64,000 bases of DNA from Paragordius varius (Eukaryota; Nematomorpha): positions 5,084,001 through 5,148,000 of the forward strand of contig OZ176056.1 in assembly GCA_964247055.1 (NCBI GenBank), in the 5' to 3' direction. A program made the position numbers and the translations under genes. Position 1 is the first letter of the stretch. Every line of letters starts with the position of its first letter. Of this stretch, positions 22,627 to 35,319 are shown in pieces. Below the pieces are notes generated by a model. The model was not told where the DNA came from, ran no database searches, and saw only the letters and a program-made list of their open reading frames with translations.

Positions 22627-23400
22627 GTGAGAAATATATATGGTACTCAGCAAAAAATACGGCCCCTTTTAAATATTTTTTCACAGTGAGGGCCACAATC
22701 TATATCAATTGAAACTTGGTAATTAAACATATGCAAATTAAATTTAGTAAATTATACAAAATGGTGAGATTTTAATTCATATTCTTTACATACATATATT
22801 ATGTTGGGAGATACAATTATTTTACTACTTTTGTAAAATCTATGGCCAGAAAAAATCATGTTGAACGGTCTCATGCCGTCCGAGGCCGCCGTTAAATTCT
22901 TTAAAAGTAGAAAAGGCACAACCTGAATCTAATGTATTTCTTTAATCATAATGAGGCTTCAATATATAATAGTTTTTTACTAGAAGTTTATTTTACTAAT
23001 TAATAAGGTAAATCCTTAGAATCTTAATAAGCAGATATTTCTGTGGATGTTTAAGTGTTAATGATAGACATTCAGAAAAATATTTTCAAGAATTTTCAAG
23101 ATGGTAGTTTTACATTTCAATCGGATATGACAAAAATGCTTAAAGCAAAAAAATTATTTAAACCTCATATTTTAAATATGTCAATGGGAAACCTGAATCA
23201 AATAAATTTAAACAAACTGTTGTACCATAATTAAAATTATAGAGAAGAAAAGTGACCTAAAATTATAAACAAAGAAAAGTTTAAGCATCTCCCATGATAA
23301 TTTAGTCAGACCTAAACAAAAGACAGTAATAATAGACTTTCAGTTATCGTTGGTTAAAAATTTTTCATAATAATTATATCAAGCTGATGGCTATTTTTTA
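22627..23400. other. AT-rich stretch
   Basis: No gene or element recognised. Confidence 0.4.
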
Positions 23401-23404
23401 GGTT

Positions 23405-23660
23405 AAGAAACGGGACCGGAACCACTAGTGGGAATTCGGTACCTAAGATTTTAAGGCGAATCCGTTTAGTTGCAACCACCCGGTTCTAGCTCTACTTCCT
23501 CATCAAACCATACCGAGGTTATGAAAATTTATAACCGGTTCTATTTTTAAATTCTTTATGGCAAACACGTTACGGTTCTAAGCGCCCAGGAACCGGCTCG
23601 TTCCATTCTCGAAAGAAGTGGTTACCATATGTTTTTATTTTTACATTTTTTTGGTTATGA
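23405..23660. repeat. Decayed GGAACCGG-rich hAT-type repeat
   Basis: CGGGACCGGAACC, TAACCGGTTCTATTTTTAAATT and CAGGAACCGGC resemble the element at 26622-27494. It could be the far part of the piece at 20985-21326 or a separate copy; ends are not visible. Confidence 0.4.
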
Positions 23661-25319
23661 TTTTGAATATTACTTCGGTTTGGTTTCTAATGTTTTGGTT
23701 TTGATTTCGAGTCAGTATTTTATAAAATTTATATATAAATAATGACTTATATTATTTTATATGATGTTTAAATATTAATCGCGTGACAACCATGGAAAAT
23801 TTCAAATTTTAAACAGCCTCATGATTGCAAGCCTTATGCAAGGCTTACTCGAATGTCGAAATTAAACTGTCATCATATGCAATGATTTAAGCCTAAGAAT
23901 AAGATTAATTTGATTAATAGTAGAATCATTAAGCAAAGTTATCTGGGGGTGGAAAATATCATTTTTAATAAATTTTTTTCAAACTCATTTATTAATTTGA
24001 TTTTATAAGTTTCTTAAATACTAATTCAAACTCAAGGTATTTAAATGTTAGGTTATCGCAAAAAACAGTCGACCTCTACGAGCAAAGGACAAATAAAATT
24101 ATAATGAACGAATTGAAAATAAAATGATTTACGAATGCCTCAATAAATGAAAATCATTTTTGAATTGAATTGAAATAGATGTTAAAAAATTATTTGGACG
24201 AAAAAAAGTGTGGCTTTCACCTTCTAGGCTCATCAACACGGGCGTTTCGGCTAGTATGGGCTCTGTGTTTGGGAGAAACATGGCTGTATTGTGTATTTAA
24301 AACTTTGAATAGAACCGTTATCAACAAATATGTAATTCAAACGATTAATTGATAAACTATCGGAATGGGCCAAGAGACAGTTATAAATGAATTCGCTACA
24401 TGATAATTTTCAGTTTTACACAGAAAATCAAAGAAAGACATTTCAATGAGTTCTGTTGTATCCGCTAAACGGCTTTCTTAAAAAATTCAAAGCGCAAGAG
24501 TCGTGTTTACTTCACCAACTTGATGTATCTATACCTGTAACAAATCCCTTCAGCAACAACTCGATGTCTAGTGGAACTGGACCGATATTGTGTGGACTTT
24601 TAAAACCGTTTATAATAAGGCTAATGCTAACATAATTAATCGAAAAACCACCGGAATAGGTCCGAATACAGAAATGTTTTATTTACAATATTTTTCTCAC
24701 ACAGCAAATCAGTAAGACACTTTGACTTTGATGGGATTTTTCGCATCTGCAACACCCTCCAACTAAATTTTCATAAACACATTGTTTAAAATAGCAAAAT
24801 AAGATATAGTGATACAGATTGAAACACTCGTCTTAATAGGATTTGTTTAAAAAAGTACGGTTATTTTAAAATCTTTATATTTTAATGTTTATCCGTATAT
24901 CCTAAATTTATACTGTAGTGTTTATAAATAAAAATAAAGTTGATCTGAAAGTAAATAATATTCTATAAATAAATAAATTAAATTATAGGCAAATTTAAAT
25001 AAGCATACCATAAAATGTTGATATAAAATGTAATTTTTTTACTAATATGCAAAAAATTTACTAATCATTAGGTTATAATTAATAATTATTATATAATTAG
25101 TTGTCATAAAATATATGTGTCTTAATTAAAAAATTGTTGCTTTTGGTTGAAAAAGTGTTGCATTTGTGAATAAATGTTCCGAAATTCTGAAAATAATCAT
25201 ATAACTAACGAATTAAATAGTGATAATTTATTTAAACCATAAATATACACATAACAAAATAAAATATTAAAAGTTTTTATATCGCAATTAAGATAAAGAA
25301 TTTTTTTGGAAAGCAGTAA
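23661..25319. other. Intergenic stretch with an unrecognised imperfect duplication
   Basis: About 24270-24380 and 24570-24680 share a loosely similar order of blocks (TATTGTGT..TTTAAAAC, AATTAATCGA/AATTGATA, CGGAATGGG/CGGAATAGG). Coding-like frames in the second block (WTDIVWTFKTVYNKAN) hint at a transposon gene, but no family is assignable. The remainder is AT-rich. Confidence 0.3.
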
Positions 25320-26170
25320 TCTTGGATGAAAGAGTATATATTTATTACATTCAAAAAAATTTACCCCATGTCGACATTAATAAAATTGATAACAAATGAT
25401 TATTGACAAAGGATTTTTTGGAATAAATTAATTAATCTTTAAGCATGTAACTATATAAATAGATTTAAAACATTAATAATTTTTTATATTTCTGTGTTAA
25501 CACTTGGAAACAACACATTCATTTTTCCGATTCAAAATGGGTTAGTTGATACCCCAGGCCTGTTTGTAATTAAATAATTAAATAAATATTCAATGAATTT
25601 AAATTATGGCAAACATATGCAGGCTTATAAATTAATGACCTGATATATAAAAAATTTGATCTAAATATAGTTGATATTAGGTAAAACCTTAAAAAATATA
25701 GTTAATATAGCTAAATTCAAAAATAATAGGAAATAAACCACTTTTATTGTTTCTATTAATGTTAGATGTGATTTAGTTGAATAATTAGTAAACGTGATTT
25801 TTTGCAAAAATGTTGCAAGATAAAAATGGCGTCTAACTTTTTTTCAAAACAAAATTTTATTTAGATATTTCAGCTATATAATTTTGATTAGGATAGAAGC
25901 ATAATGAATTGGGACCGTTTCTTTCAATAGTTTTTAAAAATTTAAACCTAAATTTAATTTAGTATTTACCCAATTTAAATCGAAGTGTTTATATCCAAAG
26001 AGGCTATTTAAATTGTCTATATTATCACATTGCGTATTTGCAGTAGTAATAGGATAATATTATAAAATTCCAATATTTTGCCTATAGCCGTGGATTGTGA
26101 CATATAATTATTGCCCTGCATCTTTCCATGCTTTAAGCAATACCAACCAGAAAACCTTTGCCCGATATAT
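25320..26170 (+). pseudogene. Dead third copy of the antistasin-like gene
   Basis: About 25320-25470 matches the upstream blocks of copies 1 and 2. A decayed exon 1 (about 25470-25496) is cut by MITE-1 (25501-25987), and a last piece of exon 1 (TATCCAAAGAG) reappears at about 25991, now followed by GC in place of the GT donor. Exon 2 starts at 26088 after CCTATAG with GTGGATTGTGACATA, hits an in-frame stop, then keeps CIFPCFKQYQPE and loses the CPEC end. The signal peptide, splice donor and frame are all lost, so it is a pseudogene. Host gene relic, plus strand. Confidence 0.75.
25501..25987. mobile_element. MITE-1, copy 2, inside the antistasin pseudogene
   Basis: The left end directly follows TTAA (25497-25500): CACTTGGAAACAACACATTC, then the GATTCAAAATGGG and CCCCAGGCCTGTTT blocks. 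The right end (minus strand) reads CACTTCGATTTAAATTGGG next to TTTA. Internal GGATAGAAGCATAA and GGACCGTTTC match the inverse of 58115-58145. It landed in the signal-peptide exon. Confidence 0.8.
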
Positions 26171-26621
26171 TTTTATTTTTTATATAATACAGTGGCAGAC
26201 AAGAATTTTTTAATTCAATTAAATACGATTTAGCAAGATTATCACTCAAAAAGGTGAATTAATCATAATAATCAAAAGAAAAACTTTTATCCGCCCACAT
26301 TATCTTGAAAAATAGCTAATTAGCATTCTAAATTAATATGTGAATACATAACAAATAATATTTACTAAACAATGTTGACAAATATGCTCCCTTAAATTTA
26401 ATTTGAAGCAAAAGAGGTGATACATTCTGAAATATTGTGCGAACTTTTGTAAAATGTAAAGTAAGTATACCGCATCAATAAAATAGTTTCTTTTTTTTAT
26501 AAATCTGCCAAACTTTAACATGTTACTTAGAAGGGGATGCATAACAAGGTCCACAAAATTATGATCAATAAATATATCCTGATAATTTTAAGTATGAATG
26601 ATAAAACAAAGGTGTTTCAAG
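26171..26621. other. Intergenic stretch
   Basis: Nothing recognised; AT-rich, no repeat ends except the target duplication of the next element. Confidence 0.4.
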
Positions 26622-27494
26622 CAGGGCTTGGAACCGGTTAATACAAGGGGAACTGGAACCGCGTTGGTTAAGAATTTAAAAATAGAACCGCTGAAATTTC
26701 GAAACCGGAACCGGGGTGGTTTCTAAACAAATATAACCGAAACCGCCTTGGTTCTTCAGAAATTTAACTGTTCCGAAACCGGTTTTTTAGATTTGGAACC
26801 GGTTCCCTTTTGGGTTCCTGACTTTTAATTAAATGATTAAAAAAATTATTATTATAAGAATACAAACAAAATTAATTCAAACAATTTATAATAAATTGCC
26901 AAATATATGGTGAAAGAAATATAGTGTAGCATAATAAATGAAACAATTATAAAAAAATAATAGGAAAAAGTATTAGAACAATGAGTGTTAAATTAAGTAT
27001 GGAATCTATAATTTTTTTATTTAACTTTAAATAAACCAAGTAATCGCTGTCAAACTTCTCAGGTTTGAAAATAGAATTAAGGGTGAAAAAACTCCTTTCA
27101 ACGGAGAACTATTTATGGAACATATGTGTTATAAACTTGAGTTAAAATATTAGTTTTTAATAACAGCGGAATCGTCCAAAAGTCAAAGAATGCTAATTTT
27201 AGCCGCTTAGTTTTAGGTTTGAAGTATGTTGTAATGAGTAGTGGTACAATTAAATTTAAATAATAAAATAATTTTTTATAATAAAAATCATATGGGAACC
27301 AGTAATTAAGGGGGCGGAACCGGAACCGGATTGGTTTTTAAAAATTTATAGATAGAACCGGGGTAGTTGCTGAAGTTATAAAATCGATACCGGGGGAAGG
27401 GTTCCCGGAGAAGTGGAACCGGGACCGTGTCGGTTCCATCCCAATAGAACCAGTTCTTATCAAAATCCCAGGAACCAGGTTCCACTAAGCCCTA
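26622..27494. mobile_element. Non-autonomous hAT element, GGAACCGG-rich, 873 bp
   Basis: Begins CAGGGCTTGGAACCGG and ends GGTTCCACTAAGCCCTA, an inverted repeat with near-hAT termini. Exact 8-bp target duplications GTTTCAAG flank it (26614-26621 and 27495-27502). The interior has many (G)GAACCGG motifs in both orientations at each side and no transposase. Related decayed pieces lie at 20985 and 23405. It separates antistasin copy 3 from its downstream block at 27.65 kb. Confidence 0.85.
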
Positions 27495-27502
27495 GTTTCA
27501 AG

Positions 27503-27960
27503 AGTTTTGTCAAACGTTCCATATCAAAATGACGCATATTATAAAAATTTTATAATATATATTATATGATATAATTAAAAAAACAATAACTATATCCAAC
27601 TCTATTTTATGCTAAAAAAATCTCATATTTTCAAAGATTCCGCTTCTGTGAGCTTGTTTCAAAATATATAAAATGCCGAGAATGTGCGATGATAATCATA
27701 TATATGCTATGATTTATATTTAATTATTTAATATTCAATAAATAATTTTGGATAAATTTCTTTTGTTGAATTGTAAATCTTTAATAATGAAAATCGTACA
27801 CAAAACTTGAAGATATTTATTTACACTTTGTTGATTTCTATCATCTAAAATTTAGATTTTCTTTACATTATATAAAAATATAATTATTAATTAAAGAAAT
27901 CTAAAAAGGAATCATCAAAATGAATTTAAGCAAGCAAAAAAGTTAATATCAAGAGAATCA
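27503..27960. other. Downstream block of the antistasin unit, AT-rich
   Basis: About 27650-27710 matches 18795-18850 (inverted), extending the duplicated unit across the hAT insertion. Nothing else is recognised. Confidence 0.45.
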
Positions 27961-29450
27961 TTTCTTGCCACTTATAACATAAATAATAATAGTGGATGCG
28001 TATACAAAAGGCTTTGGAGCTGTACTTTTGCAAATGGAGAATAAGAGAATCGTATTAATTGCATTCGCATCAAGAAAATGCCAGAACGCAGAGAAAAATT
28101 ATTCTGTGATTTAATTGGAAACTAAGGCTTTGCTATTTGGGTTAGAAAAATTTTATTATTATATTTATGGCCAAAATGTGAGGTCTAGTTAGATCATAAG
28201 CCGTTAGTTCATTTCGGAAACAATCCGAAGTTAAGAGGTAAATTATTAAGATGGATCTACAAGGCCGCCGCGGATTTTGATATTAAATATATTGCGGGAT
28301 CGACAAACATGGCCTATGTGTTTTCAAGACTCCCCAAAAAGAGTCAGCCACCATTAGCCAATGATGATGAATATGTGGCCGAAAAAATCCGACAAATCGC
28401 ATTCGTGGATTCAAATTTTAATAAAACCCAAATAAAAAAATTTGGAGGATAAACTGTTTAAACGATTACGTATAGCATTTTAAAATAATGATTGGCAATA
28501 CCGGAATTATCCGCATTCAAAACCGTGAGAAATGATCTCAAACAAGCTGATGGTTTTTTATATGTTAGTTTGTGCGAAGACGAATTTTGGCTTGGTTTCA
28601 TGTTGGACATTTGGGGATCGTTGCTATGAAAAACACAGCCAGGTCTTTGGTGTTTTGGCCCGGAATGGATAAGGAAATTGAAATTAGTACACACTGTCGG
28701 TGTTGTCAGAGAAACAGGACGAACATTGCTAATCCGGTATATAAATGAAACTTCAATGTGGGAATATAGAAAAGACTCCCTGTGGACATCGCGGGTCCTA
28801 TGTATGGTATATATTGATTGGTTTCAATTGACGCGTTCTCAAGATGGGTAGAGGTAGAGATACTTAGCAATAATACATCTGATGTGATTTTAAAACAATT
28901 GGGGAAATGGTTTTCCTCTTATGGTTTTCCAAGAATGTTATTATTTGATAATGCTACTTATTTCACGTTCAACTTTCGGGAAAAGATGACAAACTGGAAC
29001 ATTAATCATGTGACGTCTGCTCCCTATAACCCAAGAAATGTTGGTGGAAAGAGTGAATTAGGCGTTGAAGATTTCGTTCGACGATGATGACTGGCGTGAA
29101 GAGTCAAGAGGCAATAAAGAATGTATTATTGGCCTATCGAAACTCATGACATAATGAAATAAAGACGACTCCCGCATCGTTGTTTTTGAAGAGGAACATT
29201 ACACTGTTGAATTGGTTGCAAGATAAAGAAGCGCCTAAAGAAAGTACACCACCGAGGCAGTTAAGAGAATCACCTTCACAGACAATATTTACAAAGAATG
29301 AGATATCTAGATGGCGACCGGGTACGGTTGAGGTAAGAACAGGGCCTTTATCGTACGAAGTAAGGGATGAAGAAGGGAAAGAGATGAGGAAACATGCCGA
29401 TCAACTGAGGTCGGATGGTGAGCAGAGTGAGGCCCCCAGCGTTACCTAAG
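27960..29450 (+). mobile_element. Ty3/gypsy retrotransposon fossil (RNase H and integrase part)
   Basis: Plus-strand relics in the expected order: RNase H-like AFASRKC (about 28065), spacer, integrase zinc-binding region, integrase core (28818-29087), then a C-terminal tail with RWRPGTVEVRTGPLSYEVRD and KHADQLR (to 29449). Gag, protease and most of the reverse transcriptase are absent, so this is a 5'-truncated or deleted copy. It is broken at several places. A terminal repeat may follow 29450, but no partner is visible. Confidence 0.8.
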
Positions 29451-30020
29451 CGTTTTTTAAAGGATAAAAATGATATGTAGTTGATATTACAACATTGCAT
29501 CATTGTATTTTTATCTTATATCACATTAATATTATATTAATCACGTTTGGCGTTTATGTTCGTGCGTCATTATTCGTGTTCTCATTTGTAGAAAGACATA
29601 TCTCTTACAACACATGCATGTTAAAATTATAACTAATATAAAAGTATAAATATCACGAAATTTTAATAAATTAATTATTATTGGTAATTCGACAATTTAT
29701 ATCTCATGTACGATGACATTTTTTGGGAATACTTTTCTAACCCAGAGCTTAAACTCGTAAACTATAACGTTGTATTGGGATAGCTACAAACGATAGAGCT
29801 CAAAAAATTAAAGCTAAAAATAATTTCATTTATATGCCTGTATTATTAACGATAAAAATAAACAAAAGATGAAAAATGGGGCGAAAGGTTTGAGATGAAG
29901 ATTTTTTTCAATTTAGTATTAAAAAAATAGTATCATGTACATAAGCATAAAGATAGCATATTTTTTGCTTTAATTCTAAATAATATTTTTGATGTTTAAA
30001 TTTATAATTTGGAGGTATAA
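29451..30020. other. Stretch after the gypsy fossil
   Basis: May include a lone terminal repeat of the preceding fossil (from about 29470), but no second copy exists in the window to define it. Otherwise empty. Confidence 0.35.
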
Positions 30021-30400
30021 TTTATAACAAGCAACAAGTTAATGATGTAGCATCGAAAAATTGTTAGCCACCATTATGGCTTTACCTGCCCACGCGTAAC
30101 GCCAAGCTTCAGAGGCCATACACATTGGAGGTTGGGGTTAATATTAGTATCTTCATACATAAAATATGTGTTTTGTTTAGTAGAGTTAATAAGTATAACA
30201 TATAATATTAGTATATATGTTTTAAAATAAGGATTTAAAGCAAAAATAATTGATGAAGAGCTTTTTGGTCCTTACTCTCAAAGCAATCACAACAGTCGAT
30301 GTCGAGTAGTAGAATATATTTTAGAAACAAAACTTAAGTGCAAAAAAAGTATTCATTTGTGTGGCTACTAAGGTAAATTACAGCAAGTATGGGCAAAAAT
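30020..30400. repeat. Unclassified repeat, copy of 11870-14790 without the hAT
   Basis: Shares GATGTAGC...TTGGAGG and TTTTGGTCCTTAC...GTCGATGTCGAGTA with the two halves around the hAT at 11969. A minus-strand frame here is coding-like (PPMCMASEAWRYAWAG) but not recognised. Confidence 0.4.
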
Positions 30401-31029
30401 CCTTTATACGACCATGTTTTAGCTGAATCAGACTAGGTAGCTCGGTATAATTATTTCTAATTGCTTCTCAACTTAAGTCCAAAACAGATTAATAACCAGC
30501 CCCATCAGTGTTTTATGATGGCTTCCCAGGATGTCATCGTTCATAATGATTGCCAAGCCTCATCAAAGGTTCGTTCATGGCTTGAGTTTGTAATGGTGCA
30601 TTTGAGGTGGCTCGTGATACATATAAAGAGCAATTGAAAATAATAATCATATAAATATACTACAAAAAATTTAATATATATTTATCCCCAAATACTGACT
30701 CCTTTCGAAAATTGAAAAAATTAAAAAGCATACAAGCAGTCTGGCCCATCAACATTAAAGCCATTCTATTTTCCACCTGTATATATATTATCTCTCATTT
30801 TTGAGTTTATTCAAAAAGTTGGACAGGGGCGATGGAGCTGCCATCAAACTGGTCCTTATTATATTATTGCGAAGTGATAGAAAAATTCTCAATTTTTCAA
30901 AGGGTTACTAATAGTCTTAACAAAAAAACATATGATTTACCTTTTGGATTTCCTAAAACAAAAAACATGCCTAAAACTGATATAACTATATCTATAAAAA
31001 ATTAGCACTTCTAAAAAGTAACTTAATCA
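30401..31029. other. Intergenic stretch
   Basis: A slightly GC-richer block (about 30490-30620) gives no convincing frame. Nothing recognised. Confidence 0.35.
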
Positions 31030-32470
31030 CACTCTTCGACAATATGGACTTTTTTGAGCACCACCATATATTTTATATGACTAACAGTGTTCTAAAACCG
31101 AATCTGAAAAATTTTGATCCTCCCAATTAAAATTTTGAGATATTATAGGTTTTATTTTTTAAAATCAAGCGAAAATCGAGAGAAATTAAATATATAAAAC
31201 TTATTATATTATAAAATTAATATCAGTTAATAAAGCGTTTTAAACTCTATCATTCGGATATAAATATGTCATTTAAATATCAAGGAGAAAAATACTACGG
31301 ATATATACGTCAAAATTTAAATTTTTTTCAGCTAATTTTAAACACTAATTTTATATAAAAAATAGTAAAAGAGACATTTTGTAGTTTTAACCTTTGGCTT
31401 TCAAATAGACTATATTTTTTATTAGTTTTGGTTATTTTTTTAGAATTTTTCTCTTCGGTTGATTCTCACAAAAATTCGTGTTATTTATATCTTGAGGATA
31501 TTATTTATTTTAAAGATTGGTATATAATAAAAATCAGATGGATGTTGGGCAGCCACTTTTATTACCTGGATGGATATCCTACTATAGTTTTATGAACTAC
31601 AATAATATATTAACGTTTACTCTTATTTAATCTTGTTATCCAATTTCATGGTCAAATTTGCCAAACTCTATTCTGTTAATTGGTTAATTTGCCATGTCGA
31701 TTTCCCTGGATTTTGCTGAAGTTAACTACGTTGTATTTCTGCAAGTCTCCCCGGCTCTACAATCTCATATATCCTTTGCCATATCTGACATAATTATAGG
31801 ATCGCTTGGCAAATTTTTGCAAACTTGTGTAAGCCGCCCGGATCTATAACCTCCCACCATATTAGCCCTATATTTTTAATATTTTTGATTTTTAAAAATT
31901 AGCTTGCAATTTATTTTAATTCTATATTCCTAAAGTTTCGAATTCTCTTTTATTTATACATTGCATTTTAAATTAATATACTAAATAAATGATAATATAG
32001 TATATTGTCTATTTATATGTCAAATAAGCCCGCTCGATAAGATCTATTTCTCTGGCAAAAGAGATTACAAACCTTTAACGTGATTTTGTGTAGTTTATAT
32101 TTTAATATAAAGATCGACGGCATTTTATATTTTATTTTATGGATCGACAATAACTTTTTCTGTAAGTTAATAAAATAATCTTCAGTGGTATCGTATACTA
32201 GGTCTGGTATATTTGAATCGTTTTTGCATTTTCGTTCTAAAATTATAATGAAAAACCTGGCTTTGTAATACCCTGTATCGACTTGCTCGTTTAAGTATTT
32301 AAATAGTACACGATGAATAATTGTTTTATATATTTAATACAAAATTTAAAATTAAATTTAAAAAAGAAATCTATTGGCGGTAGCAATTTTTTTTCTGTTT
32401 TGGCCTTTGTATGCATTAGGTAACAGAAAATGCAAAAAAATGGGCTGGTGCAAAACCTTGTTTTATGAAA
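31030..32470 (-). mobile_element. TIR element with CACTG/CACTA ends, copy A
   Basis: Inverted relative to copies B (33944-35319) and C (36347-48937). The low-coordinate end CACTCTTCGACAATATGG matches the right ends of B and C; the high-coordinate end near CAAGGTTTTGCACC... (minus strand) matches their left ends but is eroded. The interior shares long blocks with both (GGCCAAAACAG; CGACGGCATT; ATGGATGTTGGGCAGCC). It holds an uninterrupted version of the site where the Harbinger element entered copy C. Confidence 0.65.
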
Positions 32471-32639
32471 TAAGCGGTTTTTAAAATAATTTCTTATATC
32501 TATCTAACATTAATTTTTTTGCCAAAAATTTAACGTGTTTATTTAAAAAGCCAAAACAAAACATGTTGCTAGTTGGTGATCTAATTGATTATATTAAATT
32601 GATCCAAATGAGTGTAAATATATGAACTAACGCCATAAC

Positions 32640-33150
32640 TTCGAAAAAAAACGGCTTCGTGGGCGGCATTTGTAATATATACCATTTACAATTCAAATTC
32701 ACCCTTAAACAATTCAAATTAACCCTCGTATCTAAATTCTCCCCAAAAATATTATATTTATGAAAAATAAATTTTGTTTAAAATTAATTTAAGACAGAGA
32801 AACTAATAAATCTAAAGATATATTACATATTAATGATAAGTTATTTTAACCTTAAAACACAAATTATTTTTAAGATTCATTAAAATTGTTCAAGGTTGAA
32901 TTTGAATTGTTCAAGGGAGATTTTACATTGTTTAAATGTGAATTTGAATTGTAAATGGTCCTCAAACATAAGGCTGTAAAATACAAAAACAATATACCAA
33001 TATTTAATTTGTTGCAATCGGATAAGTTCTGAAAATTTCAAATATCAATTTTATTAACATTTTATGATACATTTCTCAACTAATTATTGATTTACAAATA
33101 TTTCTGGCGGCAGAGAATATCTCGGTAGGCCGCATGTCCTTACATGTTAA
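32640..33150. mobile_element. Small hAT-like non-autonomous element with a MITE inside
   Basis: CGGCTTCGTGGGCGGCATT on the left and CTCGGTAGGCCGCATG on the right parallel 39080-39100 and 39275-39290. The shared interior (AAGGCTGTAAAATACAAAAA against AAGACGGTAAAATACAAAAA) is split by MITE-2 (32681-32959). Termini are worn and no target duplication is visible. Confidence 0.5.
32681..32959. mobile_element. MITE-2, copy 1, 279 bp, intact
   Basis: Ends ACCATTTACAATTCAAATTC and GAATTTGAATTGTAAATGGT are perfect inverted repeats at the tips. Internal AATTCAAATT/AATTTGAATT blocks repeat the theme. This copy carries the empty TTAA site (TCATTAAAATTGTTCAAGG at about 32878-32896) that is occupied by MITE-1 in the copy at 57807. 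Confidence 0.85.
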
Positions 33151-33559
33151 TTGAAAAACGGCTGAATATGCTTGAAGATATGACAATATAACAAGAGTTA
33201 GTCACAGCAAACCCAACACTTTGAAGTGTTCGATTTAAAACCCCTTTGAATTTGCTGAACCCCTCAGACCTGCGACTATCTAACTATTACTATTACTATG
33301 CATTACTTGGGCAAAAATGGCTGAGGATTCGCCAAAAAATATTTTTGGAAAACTTATAACAGCACCTGCTATTTTGGTAACCATTATAGCTATAAAGTGG
33401 TCTGGTCATCATCAAGATTAATTTGGGATCAAAATTTCATAATAAACATTGAAATATTGCTCATTTTAAATGTAAATTTTACTAATAAATTATTTCCAAG
33501 GATGTAATTTAACAATTATATCAAATTAGGATGAAATTAATATTTGATCGGGGGTTTTA
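33151..33559. other. Intergenic stretch
   Basis: Nothing recognised. Confidence 0.4.
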
Positions 33560-33900
33560 AACTCAAATATATCTCCTTCTGTGAGGAATCAAAGAAGTTA
33601 ATAATAAAGCGTTGTGACACAATCTTTTAATTTGTCTTTAAAAATTTCTTTTGCTAAAAACAAGCCACCTGTGGCACGCTTATTACAAATTTAGAAAGAC
33701 ATTAAATTTATCTCTGATATTGGTTATTTTGCAGCCTAATATGGTATAATGGGGCTAAAAGTAGAATGATAAATTTCGTTTTCAGATGATAATTCATATT
33801 TGTAGGAGAATACTGTAAGACAGATTATTTTTCGATGGAATGTTGTAAATTTAATTTTAATTCTCGTTGATAACATTGGGATGATCAAAAAACGATGTAT
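33560..33900 (+). repeat. Unclassified dispersed repeat, copy of 16480-16900
   Basis: CACCTGTGGCACGC, GCAGCCTAATATGGTATAATGG and GATAAATTTCG line up with 16610-16730 in the same order and orientation. Confidence 0.45.
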
Positions 33901-33943
33901 AATTGCATTTTTACCATAACATAGATTATGCTATTGTCGTTAA

Positions 33944-35319
33944 CACTGCTCAACAAGGTTTTGCACCACCCCATTTTTTTTGCATTTTCTACTACCAAAT
34001 GGTATGCGAAGGCCAAAACAAAAATATTTGATACCGCCAATAGGATTATAATAAAATTTAATCTTTTTGTATTTAATTTTAAAAAACAATTATTCCTAGT
34101 GTACTTATATTTAAATATTTAAACGAGGAAGTAGATACAGGTGATTCCAAAGACAGGTTTTTCATTATGATTTTAGAAGGAAAATGCAAATATGATCCAA
34201 CCAGCCCCAGTATAAGATACCACAAAAGATTTTTTTATAAACGAAGACTCTACCGAATATATTATTGATGATCCATATAATAAAACTTTATAATGCCGTC
34301 GATCTTTATATTTAAATATAAATTGCCCAAAATCGCTGCTGAATAGTTTTTTGCACGACAAATATGTTTTATCGAGCGGGCCTGTTATTCGACATAAAAC
34401 TAGACAATATACAACAAATAAAATTTATCAAATAGAATTAATAATTGTAATATATAATATAGAATGCGAAACTTTAAGAAATAGAAATAAAATAAATGCT
34501 AAGAATTTAAGAGTATCAAAAATCAAAATCTAGGCTAATGTATGGTGTGGTGTTAAAGATCCGCGTTTTCACAAACTCACCGCAGCAATCCTATAATTAT
34601 GCCAGATATGGCAAAGGTTATACAATGAGGTGATCGTAGAGACGGAGAAAACTGCAGATAATATAACGTTAACTTCAGAAAAATTGAGGGAAATCGACAT
34701 GTCAAATTAACCAGTTCACAGAATAGAGTTAGACAAAATCACCATAAAATCGTCATCATATTGTTTATAAAGTTATGGTAATTTATCCATCATCCAGCTA
34801 GCTGCCCAACATCCATCTGAAATTCAAATTATACCGCAGCCAATCATTTTCAAAATAAATAATCACTAGGTATAAATAGGATTTTTTGTAAGAATCAACA
34901 AATTATAAAAATCCTTATAAATATTCTAAACTAAAACTATAGTCTATCTGAAAGCTCAAGGTTTAAAATGCCAAATGCCTCTTTTATATTTCTAATATAA
35001 ATTTATAGGTGTTTAAAATGAGCTTTAAAAAACACCAAATTACGTTTTTACTTTTACTATTTTTTTTCCTGATATTAAATGACATATTTATAAACAAAAG
35101 AGAGTTTAAAACGCTTTATTATATATTAATTATATAATATATAAGTTTATATTTGATTTTCTGCCTATTTTTTCTTGTTTTTAATAATTTAAAAAACCTG
35201 CAATATCTTAGAAATTTTGATTATCAAAATTTTATTCAGATTTGGTTTTAACACTGAAATCAGTCAAAAATTCAAAAATTTGAGTGGTGATTCTCAAAAA
35301 AGTCCAAATTTGACTAGTG
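33944..35319 (+). mobile_element. TIR element with CACTG/CACTA ends, copy B
   Basis: Left end CACTGCTCAACAAGGTTTTG; right end (minus strand) CACTAGTCAAATTTGGAC. Length 1376 bp. A plus-strand frame relic near 34210-34280 shares ED-TE---DDPYNKTL with copy C (ED-TE---VDPYNKTLQNAV), so the family once encoded a protein that I do not recognise. The interrupted site of copy C is intact here as a continuous stretch near 35240-35290. Confidence 0.65.

Noticed and set aside
24226-24770. Integrase-like frames as another retroelement fossil
   Set aside because: The resemblance is too short and lacks the expected motif order; left as an unrecognised duplication.
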